DNA from: Silanimonas sp965368785
GTDB taxonomy: Bacteria > Pseudomonadota > Gammaproteobacteria > Xanthomonadales > Xanthomonadaceae
DNA: 18,906 bases
Assembly (NCBI GenBank): GCA_965368785.1
Contig: CBDUOG010000039.1
Coordinates: 1 to 18,906, forward strand
Reading direction: 5' to 3'
The position numbers and the translations under genes are program-made. The notes beneath the pieces were generated by a model. That model was given only the letters and a program-made list of their open reading frames with translations, was not told where the DNA came from and did no database searches. Below, piece after piece: positions 1 through 7,138 of this stretch. The stretch's first letter is position 1; every line of letters begins with the position of its first letter.

Positions 1-277
1 TGAACATCGGAAAGCTGACACCGAAATTGAGTGAACAAAACTGTTTGATTTGCGCTGAATCACCCGGTTCTTGTCGACCAAACTGATTGCATGGAAACCC
101 AAGAACCACCAATCCGCGATCCTGGTAAGTGCTCCAAAGCGCCTCTAATCCTTCGTACTGCGGGGTAAAACCACACTGCGAGGCGACATTTACCACCAAG
201 ACCACACGGCCGGCGTAAGCACTCAGTGGCTGGTCCGACCCGTCGATCATTTTAGCTGAAAAATCAGATAGTTGCAT
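1..277 (-). CDS. gpx: Glutathione peroxidase (BtuE/Gpx family), 3' end cut by window
   Basis: This is a thiol peroxidase that reduces hydrogen or lipid peroxides using glutathione or thioredoxin. Only the first 92 residues lie in the window; the frame runs off the left edge. The N-terminal half is diagnostic. A catalytic cysteine sits at about residue 35 in NVASQCGFT and is Cys rather than selenocysteine. It is followed by the FPCNQFGRQEPG signature (about 61-72), whose Gln69 belongs to the catalytic tetrad. Cys81 lies in the position of the resolving cysteine used by thioredoxin-dependent members. The ATG at 277 is supported by GAGG six bases upstream. There is no signal peptide, so a cytoplasmic enzyme is expected. 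The gene lies downstream of slyD on the same strand, separated by a terminator hairpin. The family call is firm; the preferred electron donor cannot be told. Confidence 0.93.
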   Translation of the reverse strand, partial: MQLSDFSAKMIDGSDQPLSAYAGRVVLVVNVASQCGFTPQYEGLEALWSTYQDRGLVVLGFPCNQFGRQEPGDSAQIKQFCSLNFGVSFPMF

Positions 278-290
278 TGACTTCCTCATG

Positions 291-323
291 TGTTAAAAAG
301 GCGGCTAAATCATTTTGCCGCCT
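291..323 (-). terminator. Intrinsic terminator after slyD
   Basis: Read leftward, AGGCGGC (323-317) pairs with GCCGCCT (305-299) around an 11-base AT-rich loop and is followed by a short T run (299-295). It ends only a few bases before the ribosome binding site of the peroxidase gene. It should therefore stop most slyD transcripts, or act as an attenuator in front of gpx. Confidence 0.8.
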
Positions 324-332
324 ATTACTGGC

Positions 333-815
333 CTAGTGCTCGTGACCGCCGGGACCGTGCACGTGACCGTGCTCAGATTCTTCCGCGGTTGCTTCGCGCA
401 CTTCCATAACTTCCACGTCAAAATTTAACTGCTTGCCGGCCAGCGGGTGGTTGGCATCAACCGTTACCTCTTCGTCGGTGACATCGGTAATCACAACGAC
501 AAGGCCTCCCTGCGGGCCCTGCGCTTCAAACTGCATGCCCGGCTCAAGGGTTTGATCGGTTGCAAACGCCTGACGCGGCACTTTCTGCACCAAGGCCGGA
601 TTGGAATCACCGTAGCCATCCGCCGGCTGAACTGAAACCTTGAAGGTATCGCCAACCTGCCGACCTTCCAGAGCAGTCTCCAGGCCCGGAACAATTTGCC
701 CCGTGCCATGCATATACGGCAACGGAGAGGAATCGCGGGAACTATCAATTTCCTGACCCGCGTCGTCGGTCAGCGTGTAGTGGAAAAATGCCACCATTCC
801 TTCAGTAATCTTCAT
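333..815 (-). CDS. slyD: FKBP-type peptidyl-prolyl cis-trans isomerase SlyD
   Basis: The product is a 160-residue FKBP-family prolyl isomerase and chaperone of the SlyD type. The N-terminal FKBP segment starts with a beta strand containing FHYTLTDDAGQEID and includes the loop GTGQIVPGLETALEG (about 38-52). The insert-in-flap chaperone domain follows at roughly 70-125 (PADGYGDSNP onward, ending near NHPLAGKQLNF), and the chain then returns to the FKBP fold. The C-terminus is a short histidine-rich tail with His at 149, 151, 153, 158 and 160. It resembles, but is much shorter than, the nickel-binding tail of E. coli SlyD, so metal binding is plausible but reduced. No signal peptide is seen, so it should be cytoplasmic. 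No clear Shine-Dalgarno precedes the ATG at 815. The gene may share its 5' region with the structured segment at 843-898. Confidence 0.95.
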   Translation of the reverse strand: MKITEGMVAFFHYTLTDDAGQEIDSSRDSSPLPYMHGTGQIVPGLETALEGRQVGDTFKVSVQPADGYGDSNPALVQKVPRQAFATDQTLEPGMQFEAQGPQGGLVVVITDVTDEEVTVDANHPLAGKQLNFDVEVMEVREATAEESEHGHVHGPGGHEH

Positions 816-842
816 GAATAATCCAAGTTGAGATGAATTGAA

Positions 843-898
843 GCATCCAGCAGGGCCGAGCTGGTCCGGCCCGGATAGCGATTAAATCGCTTAGATGC
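843..898. other. Structured intergenic segment with two hairpins inside an outer stem
   Basis: Two perfect inverted repeats lie side by side between the divergent slyD and dcp genes. GGGCCG (853-858) pairs with CGGCCC (867-872). AGCGAT (877-882) pairs with ATCGCT (886-891) around TAA. Both sit inside a five-base outer stem, GCATC (843-847) with GATGC (894-898). No T run follows on either strand, so it is a poor terminator. It could be a folded 5' leader of slyD, an operator or a small RNA. The function is unknown. Confidence 0.35.
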
Positions 899-1047
899 AG
901 TCGAACATTGTCGCACAGCAGGTTACGCGCATCCATGCCACCAGCCATATAGGAGCCACCTCAAAGGGCCGGATGCCGGCTGAATTTGTCGGCGAGGCGC
1001 TGCCTGCGCTAAGCTTCAGGGCTTAACCTCCTGAGGATTGTCCATCG

Positions 1048-3204
1048 ATGAATCACAAGTCCCTGACTCTCGCTATCGCGCTTGCTACTGGCTCTCTGGC
1101 GCTGACCGCCTGCCAACCGGCATCCGATGAAGCAGTCGTTAAATCCGAAGCGCTGCAAAGCAATCCCTTCTTCACAGAGAGCACGCTGCAGTACAAATTC
1201 CCGCAATTTGACCAAATCAAATTTGATCATTACGCCCCCGCATTCGAAAAAGGCATGACCGATCACTTGGCCGAAATTGCGCTGATCACCGATAACGCCG
1301 AGCCGGCGACTTTTGAAAATACGATTGTTGCTTTGGAAAAATCAGGCGACTTGTTGGGGAGGGTCAGCACCGTGTTCTTCAATTTAGGTAGCACAGACAC
1401 CAATGATCAAATGGACGCACTGGAGCAAGAGTTGGCACCTAAACTAAGCGCCCATAGCGATGCCATCTTCCTCAATGCCGCGCTGTTTAACCGCATCAAC
1501 GACTTGTTTGAACGCCGCAATGATCTCAACCTCGACCCGGAAAGCTATCGCCTTCTAGAGCAATACCACATCGATTTCGTCCGCGCCGGCGCCATGCTTG
1601 ATGATGCCGCAAAAGAACGCATGAAGGTGATCAACGAACAGATGGCGAGCCTGACCACGACGTTTAGTCAGAATGTGCAGAACGAAAGCATCAAGAACGC
1701 GATCGTTGTTGATACGCTCGCTGAGCTCGAAGGCATGAGCGAGAACGCCATTGCCGCAGCAGCCAAGGCGGCCACCGACAAAGGCATGGACGGCAAGTAT
1801 TTGATAAGCCTGACCAATACCAGTGGTCAGCCACCGCTATCTTCGCTGGTCAATCGTGCGCTGCGTGAGCGGATTGCGCAGGCGTCGGTTTCGCGCGGCA
1901 CCTCTGGCGGTGAGTACGACAACCGCCAGGTCATTTCCGACTTGAGCCGCTTGCGTGCAGAGCGCGCCGCCTTGCTTGGTTACCCAAGTCACGCCGATTT
2001 CGTACTGGAAAACGCCACTGCGAAAACATCCAAAGCCGTCAATGATCTGCTAACCCGCTTAGCACCGGCAGCGGTTGCCAACGCGGCCAAAGAAGCGGCA
2101 GATATGCAGACCATGATTCAGGCCGAAGGTGGCAAGTTCAAACTCGCCGCACACGACTGGGCGTTCTACGCTGAAAAGGTCCGCCAAGCTCGATACGAAT
2201 TTGACGAGAGCCAGCTCAAGCCCTATTTCGAAATAAATAACGTCTTAGAAAATGGCCTGTTCTTCGCAATGGGCAAGCTGTACGGACTGAGCTTCAAAGA
2301 ACGCAACGATCTACCGAAATACCATCCGGATACGCGCATATTTGAAGTATTTGAAGAAAACGGCGAGCCGCTGGGCATCTTCATTGCCGACTTTTACGCG
2401 CGTGACAGCAAGCGCGGTGGCGCATGGATGAACAGCTACGTGCAACAGTCAGGCTTGTACGGTGATAAGCCCGTTGTCGCCAATCACCTGAACGTGCCTA
2501 AGCCGCCGGAGGGTCAGCCGACCTTGATGACCTATGACGAAGTCAACACGATGTTCCACGAGTTTGGTCACGCCGTTCATGGGCTATTCTCCAACGTTAA
2601 ATACCCGCGATTCTCCGGCACAAGCGTGCCGCGCGACTTCGTCGAATACCCGTCACAAGTTCATGAGATGTGGGTAACCTGGCCTGAGGTTTTTACCAAC
2701 TACGCCAAGCATCACCAAACCGGCGAACCCATGCCCAAGGAGCTGCTGGAAAAAGTCATGGCGACTTCCAAATTCAATCAAGGCTTCGCCACCACTGAAT
2801 ATCTGGCCGCTTCGCTTTTGGATCAGGCATATCACAATATTTCGGCTGATCAGGCGCCCACCGCTGAGCAAGTTCTGGACTTTGAAGCGAATGCCTTGAA
2901 AAAGGCAGGCGTCTTAGTTCCGGCCATTCCGCCGCGTTATCGCAGCGGGTATTTCTCGCATATTTTTGCGGGCGGCTACTCGTCGGGTTACTACGCGTAC
3001 ATCTGGAGTGAGGTACTGGATGCCGATAGCGTTGAATGGTTCAAGGAGAATGGCGGACTGACCCGCGCAAATGGCGATCATTTCCGGGCCACCCTGCTCT
3101 CTCGCGGCGGTAGCAAGGAAGCGATGGAGCTATTCCGCGACTTCCGTGGCCGCGATGCGGACATTCAGCCTCTACTTGAGCGCCGGGGATTAACCGGCCA
3201 GTAA
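1048..3204 (+). CDS. dcp: M3-family peptidyl-dipeptidase (Dcp-like), lipoprotein form
   Basis: This zinc metallopeptidase of the thimet oligopeptidase/Dcp family is expected to cleave dipeptides from the C-terminus of peptides. The 718-residue product begins with a lipoprotein signal: a basic start, a hydrophobic core and the lipobox LTAC (19-22). Gln follows the lipidated Cys22, which predicts outer-membrane sorting. The mature chain is largely helical. It carries the zinc motif HEFGH at 504-508 (inside MFHEFGHAVHGLF) and the third ligand Glu533 in FVEYPSQVHE. Substrate-binding aromatic motifs near the C-terminus (FAGGYSSGYYAYIWSEV) are typical of Dcp. The length is slightly above E. coli Dcp (about 680), and the signal region accounts for the difference. 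The ATG at 1048 has GAGGA about ten bases upstream. The gene stands alone and ends in a strong terminator. Peptide scavenging in the periplasm is the likely role. Confidence 0.94.
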   Translation: MNHKSLTLAIALATGSLALTACQPASDEAVVKSEALQSNPFFTESTLQYKFPQFDQIKFDHYAPAFEKGMTDHLAEIALITDNAEPATFENTIVALEKSGDLLGRVSTVFFNLGSTDTNDQMDALEQELAPKLSAHSDAIFLNAALFNRINDLFERRNDLNLDPESYRLLEQYHIDFVRAGAMLDDAAKERMKVINEQMASLTTTFSQNVQNESIKNAIVVDTLAELEGMSENAIAAAAKAATDKGMDGKYLISLTNTSGQPPLSSLVNRALRERIAQASVSRGTSGGEYDNRQVISDLSRLRAERAALLGYPSHADFVLENATAKTSKAVNDLLTRLAPAAVANAAKEAADMQTMIQAEGGKFKLAAHDWAFYAEKVRQARYEFDESQLKPYFEINNVLENGLFFAMGKLYGLSFKERNDLPKYHPDTRIFEVFEENGEPLGIFIADFYARDSKRGGAWMNSYVQQSGLYGDKPVVANHLNVPKPPEGQPTLMTYDEVNTMFHEFGHAVHGLFSNVKYPRFSGTSVPRDFVEYPSQVHEMWVTWPEVFTNYAKHHQTGEPMPKELLEKVMATSKFNQGFATTEYLAASLLDQAYHNISADQAPTAEQVLDFEANALKKAGVLVPAIPPRYRSGYFSHIFAGGYSSGYYAYIWSEVLDADSVEWFKENGGLTRANGDHFRATLLSRGGSKEAMELFRDFRGRDADIQPLLERRGLTGQ

Positions 3205-3206
3205 AC

Positions 3207-3237
3207 AAAAAGGGCCGCTTAGCGGCCCTTTTCCTTT
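3207..3237 (+). terminator. Intrinsic terminator after dcp
   Basis: An 11-base perfect stem, AAAAGGGCCGC (3208-3218) with GCGGCCCTTTT (3222-3232), closes on a TTA loop. It begins directly after the dcp stop codon and is followed by CCTTT. The GC-rich core with a flanking A tract and T tract is a classic rho-independent design. Confidence 0.9.
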
Positions 3238-3326
3238 ATGGGCTGGCAGTTTGCACCCACAAAGCACTAGAATATCGGAGGAAGCAGCCCTGTCCTGGTA
3301 TTACACGAGATTGCGTGAGGACAAAT

Positions 3327-3581
3327 ATGAACACGGAGAGCCTAATGAGCGACGAACGCAGGATCGTACATGACAGCAAAGAACATGCTGTCTTCTTGAC
3401 GCCTGAACAGCGCAAGACACTCGACGATCTGAAAATGCTCGGCTGGGAGCTCAAGTTTGTGCGCAAACCTTTGTTTCAGCAGCCAGTCCCGGTAGTCATC
3501 GAACGCAAGACCAATCGCTACGCGGTGATCGAAGAAGATGGCAGCCTCAACGACAATCCGGGCTTTAAAATCCGCGATTAA
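3327..3581 (+). CDS. Small conserved-type protein of unknown function (84 aa)
   Basis: This is a short soluble protein that I cannot assign to a named family with certainty. It has an acidic, polar N-terminus, a stretch that looks helical (LTPEQRKTLDDLKMLGWELKF, about 24-44) and a beta-like C-terminal half (PVPVVIE, YAVIEEDGSL). It ends in GFKIRD. The pattern 'GWELKFVRKPLFQ...YAVIEEDGSL' reads like a folded, conserved protein rather than a chance frame, and it resembles short hypothetical proteins I recall from gammaproteobacteria. There is no signal peptide, membrane segment or metal motif. The start at 3327 is favoured by GAGGA five bases upstream. An upstream GTG (3315) lacks a site, and ATG 3345 with GGAG in front is a fair alternative. 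It converges with selO, with only 27 bases between the stops and no clear terminator. Confidence 0.75.
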   Translation: MNTESLMSDERRIVHDSKEHAVFLTPEQRKTLDDLKMLGWELKFVRKPLFQQPVPVVIERKTNRYAVIEEDGSLNDNPGFKIRD

Positions 3582-3608
3582 GTTCGAACTCCTGCCTTGG
3601 CCAACAGC

Positions 3609-5228
3609 CTAGGAACTGCACGATAGCATCGAGCAGCCGGCACGATCGACTGCCCACTCCGGGCGCATCTGTGCAAACTCTCCGGCGTTACGTTGCTCAC
3701 AATAGGGCTGCCGTAAAACGCTCAGCCACCGGTTCAATCGACTGATATCACCTTGCTGCGCATCATCGATGCACAGCTGCGCCAAGTAATTACGCGGAAC
3801 ATATAGCGGATTAACCGAATGCATAAGCTGCCTACGCTGCTCAGTTTCAACCGCCTCATCCTCCACTCGTGCAGACCAGCGCTTTAACCAGGACTGGACA
3901 ACAGGGGCGTGCCGCTCATAGTCGGATGCATAACTGATGCCCTTAAAATCCTCCGCCCTCGCCGAATCAATATCGACATCAGTTAATGCTCTAAAAAACA
4001 GAGTGAAGTCGAAGTGTGCCATTTGCATCAGCGCGATCAAATCATTCAGCAATATATCGTCACTTTCCTGCGCTTCGTTTAGGCCGATCTTCATCAAGCT
4101 CATTTGTCGATGATTTTGCTCAAAGCCCTGCACATAACGCTGTAAGCCGGTGTTTAACACGTCGGTATCGCCTATGACCGCGCTTATCGCCGATGCCAGT
4201 GCCGACAGGTTCCAGTGTCCGATCATCGGTTGCCGGCCATAGCAATAACGACGCCCTTGCGCATCGGTGGTATTGGGAGTCCAGATGGGATCAAACTCCT
4301 CCATCCAGCCGTAGGGACCATAATCAATGGTTAATCCGAGCACCGACATATTGTCGGTATTCATCACACCGTGGACAAAACCCACACGCATCCAATGCGC
4401 AATCATCAACGCGGTTCGATCGCAGATTTCCAAGAACCAATCTGCGCGTTTATTCGGCCCGTGCAGATGCGGAAAGTCGCGTGCAATGCAGAAGTCGACC
4501 CACGCCTCCAGTAGCTCAGATTCGCCACGCGCAGCGGGTAATTCAAAATTTCCGAATCGAATAAAGCTGGGCGCCATCCGGCACACAATCGCCCCGGGCT
4601 CTGCCTGCGGATTACCGTCGTAGAACATGTCGCGCACAACTGCCTCACCCGTAGTCACAAGACTCAGCGCACGCGTCGTTGGCACGCCCAGAGCGTGCAT
4701 CGCTTCGCTACAAACAAATTCACGCAAGCTCGAGCGCAATACCGCGCGGCCATCGGCACCGCGCGAATACGGTGTCGCACCTGCCCCTTTGAGTTGTAAC
4801 TCCCAGCGCTGGCCCTGCGCATTAACCAGCTCGCCCAGACTGATCGCCCGACCATCACCAAGCTGCCCCGCCCAGTGCCCGAATTGATGGCCACCATAAT
4901 TCAACGCAAACGGTTGCATGCCCTCAAGCACCCGGTTTCCGGCAAGTGCTTTGATCAGATCCTCGTTCGCAAAATCCTGCGCACTCAAACCCAGCAATTC
5001 AGCCGCTGGGTCTGAGCAGGCCACCACGCTTGGAGCCGCGACTGGATCAGGCATGATTAAGCTGGCCGCAACGCCCGGCGTTTGGCGTGCAGTCCGCTTA
5101 CCCGACTCATCAACGGGCAAGCTGCGCAGCAGTTGGTTATCCCAACTGCCGGGAAACTGAAAAGCTTCTTTTTTAGTAGATGTCACAACGAAACTCGGTC
5201 TTTTTGAGTGCCTCTTTCTCTTCGACAT
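3609..5228 (-). CDS. selO: Protein adenylyltransferase SelO (YdiU/UPF0061)
   Basis: SelO has a pseudokinase fold that binds ATP in a flipped orientation. It transfers AMP to Ser, Thr or Tyr of target proteins and is linked to redox homeostasis. The core motifs are all visible: YGGHQFGHWAGQLGDGRA near the N-terminus, the catalytic lysine in QLKGAGATPYSR (Lys147 counted from 5228), RAVLRSSLREF, and FVHGVMNTDNMS...DYGPYG. In the last of these, Asn293 and Asp302 are the metal and catalytic residues. The protein ends in CSMLSCSS, with Cys third from the end where animal SelO has selenocysteine. The start is uncertain. ATG 5228 gives 539 residues with a basic, unconserved N-terminus and overlaps the upstream gene by 56 bases. 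GTG 5186 gives 525 residues and a 14-base overlap. Neither has a good ribosome site, so translational coupling to the upstream gene is likely. The frame extends further to 5432, but that part lies wholly within the upstream coding sequence. Confidence 0.93.
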   Translation of the reverse strand: MSKRKRHSKRPSFVVTSTKKEAFQFPGSWDNQLLRSLPVDESGKRTARQTPGVAASLIMPDPVAAPSVVACSDPAAELLGLSAQDFANEDLIKALAGNRVLEGMQPFALNYGGHQFGHWAGQLGDGRAISLGELVNAQGQRWELQLKGAGATPYSRGADGRAVLRSSLREFVCSEAMHALGVPTTRALSLVTTGEAVVRDMFYDGNPQAEPGAIVCRMAPSFIRFGNFELPAARGESELLEAWVDFCIARDFPHLHGPNKRADWFLEICDRTALMIAHWMRVGFVHGVMNTDNMSVLGLTIDYGPYGWMEEFDPIWTPNTTDAQGRRYCYGRQPMIGHWNLSALASAISAVIGDTDVLNTGLQRYVQGFEQNHRQMSLMKIGLNEAQESDDILLNDLIALMQMAHFDFTLFFRALTDVDIDSARAEDFKGISYASDYERHAPVVQSWLKRWSARVEDEAVETEQRRQLMHSVNPLYVPRNYLAQLCIDDAQQGDISRLNRWLSVLRQPYCEQRNAGEFAQMRPEWAVDRAGCSMLSCSS

Positions 5229-7068
5229 CAAGATGATCAAACTTGACCGATTGCGTGTCTTTGCTCGGTTTGCACGGAACGAGCAAACCGTAGAGGTGAT
5301 CGCCAAAGAAAATACGCTGTCCGACAGCAAGCGCGGGCCCGGAATCATCACGCCCGGAGAAGCTGATCGGTAGCTCCATTGCTCTACCCATTTTTCTATC
5401 CGGATACGCGTCGAACTCTCGTGGCATAACATTGATTACGCCTAGAAATACAAGCTCAGACTCCGAAATGCTGCTTAGCGCGCAAGACGGTGACGTATCA
5501 GTAATTATATCGGTACAAAGCAATACGCCCTGCCCGCCGATGCCATCAAACTCTAGGCTACGAACACCGCAATTATCTGGCCGCCGCAGACAACTCAATG
5601 GTGCTACGCGGCCTTCCTGCAGCGCTTCAAAAAACGTTAACGGCACCGGCGTATCACCATATTGCCTTAGTGCGTCTTTAAGTTCTTGCGCGCTCTGCGG
5701 TATCAACTTGATTTCGTCGGCGGTGTTGTGGCTCCATCTGCTCGACTTGGCGATGGAAACTTTAGCGCAACGTTTATCTTTGTCCGGGATAGTCGAATCG
5801 ATAATATCTTGAAGCGCACTCACTCCGCGGCGCCCGGCGTTCCAACGCAAGTACTCTGCAATATCGTTGCTGCAGCTGGCATTTGCATCGCTCGATAAAT
5901 AACGGCCTGCCTGTGAGCTGACCCCGAGTCGATGCGGATCAAGCAACCAGGAATTAGCGGCGATTACCAAAGCCACAATCAGAGCCGAATTAAAAACATT
6001 GACGCGCGGCAGCTCGCCTAGCCAGCCACCGCGGCCGCGTATTAAGGCCAGGGCATAACCAAACGCATATACCGATAGCACTGTGACCACGCACGCTGCC
6101 CACCAGCGTTCAGCCGTCCAACCGTACTGTTCGATGCGCAGATACATGGCATACGCGGCTAGTACTGCGTAGATCGGCGCACTGAGAATAGCTGCGCTGA
6201 CCACCGCACGAATCCACGCCGGATAGGGTTTTATACCACCGCCATCCTGAAACACAGCATTAAGCCCGACCACCAGAAATACCAATGCCCAGCTCAAAAT
6301 CAATGTGGCGTTTTTTGTTTCCCACAAGGCGTCGATGCCGATAAACGGCAAGCTGATAATAAAAATCAACAACACAAAACTGCCGACAGGCACCAGGCCT
6401 TTGAACACCGCGAAGATAATCGAACGGGCCACCTTGATCGCCGGATATTGAGTCCGCGCAATTAAAACCCCGAGGCCGATAAATAAGCCGGTGGCTAAAT
6501 GCACAAACCAGGACTCCTGGAACATATCCTCAAAAAAGCGTACACCAACCATTTTGAATAGTGCGCCCCAAAGCCAGACGACTGCCCAACTCAAGCCGAC
6601 GAACACGCCGGCAACGCCCAGTGTCAGTGCGTTTTGCCACGCGTAGTCATGCAGTACGGAATACGGCACTCGCCATAGACCCGTTTGTTGTCGCCCCTGC
6701 AAGAACGCGATACCGATAAATAAGGCGACCGCCGAGCCGGCGCCGAACGGGCCGAGCACTTCATCGCTTTGCACCAACTCACCGGTTGCACTCCACACCG
6801 CCCAGCTGGATGTAACCGCGTAGACGATTGCAACAACTACCGCGTGAACCCAAAATCTACGGTCGCGCAACTCCTGTACGCACAGAATCAGGGTGAGCGG
6901 AATCGCCAGGCCCAAGGTATACCAATAAATTCGGCCGCCGAGTTCGGACATCGGCCACCAGCCCTGATCATGGCCGTAGTCGCCCACATACAGCAGCAAA
7001 GCGCCGATCAATGCGACCAGAACGATAAAAAGCTTTTCCGGTTTTTGCAGGTTCGATGTGTTGTGCAT
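5173..7068 (-). CDS. DUF4153-like polytopic membrane protein with Cys-rich C-terminal domain
   Basis: A 631-residue integral membrane protein resembling the DUF4153 family (the segment around YSVLHDYAWQNALTLGVAGV is typical). I count about 11 hydrophobic helices in the first 370 or so residues. A soluble domain of about 255 residues follows, roughly from DPHRLGVSS to the end. The N-terminus is basic (QKPEK) and probably cytoplasmic, so 11 helices would place the C-terminal domain in the periplasm. That domain has eight cysteines, including SCSND, RCAKV, SCLRRPDNC and FRCDIY, which fits disulfide bonding. The biochemical role is unknown. The start is set by the ribosome site: TAAGGA at 7080-7075 lies six bases before ATG 7068 but directly abuts ATG 7074. 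The 3' end overlaps selO, and uup lies about 70 bases upstream on the same strand with no clear terminator, so the three may be co-transcribed. Confidence 0.85.
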   Translation of the reverse strand: MHNTSNLQKPEKLFIVLVALIGALLLYVGDYGHDQGWWPMSELGGRIYWYTLGLAIPLTLILCVQELRDRRFWVHAVVVAIVYAVTSSWAVWSATGELVQSDEVLGPFGAGSAVALFIGIAFLQGRQQTGLWRVPYSVLHDYAWQNALTLGVAGVFVGLSWAVVWLWGALFKMVGVRFFEDMFQESWFVHLATGLFIGLGVLIARTQYPAIKVARSIIFAVFKGLVPVGSFVLLIFIISLPFIGIDALWETKNATLILSWALVFLVVGLNAVFQDGGGIKPYPAWIRAVVSAAILSAPIYAVLAAYAMYLRIEQYGWTAERWWAACVVTVLSVYAFGYALALIRGRGGWLGELPRVNVFNSALIVALVIAANSWLLDPHRLGVSSQAGRYLSSDANASCSNDIAEYLRWNAGRRGVSALQDIIDSTIPDKDKRCAKVSIAKSSRWSHNTADEIKLIPQSAQELKDALRQYGDTPVPLTFFEALQEGRVAPLSCLRRPDNCGVRSLEFDGIGGQGVLLCTDIITDTSPSCALSSISESELVFLGVINVMPREFDAYPDRKMGRAMELPISFSGRDDSGPALAVGQRIFFGDHLYGLLVPCKPSKDTQSVKFDHLDVEEKEALKKTEFRCDIY

Positions 7069-7074
7069 AGCCAT

Positions 7075-7080
7075 TCCTTA
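7075..7080 (-). promoter_or_regulatory. Ribosome binding site that decides the start of the DUF4153-like gene
   Basis: TAAGGA reads leftward from 7080. It touches the first in-frame ATG (7074) with no spacer, but stands at a normal six-base distance from the second (7068). The second ATG is therefore the likelier start, and it shortens the protein by two residues. Confidence 0.7.
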
Positions 7081-7138
7081 TTGACCTAGGAATAGTGTGC
7101 ACCGACTTGCGGTCGTTTGTCGCGAAATGCCGGTCGAT

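Noticed and set aside
5229..5432. N-terminal extension of the selO frame
   Set aside because: It lies entirely within the upstream membrane-protein gene in another frame, and SelO similarity begins much later.
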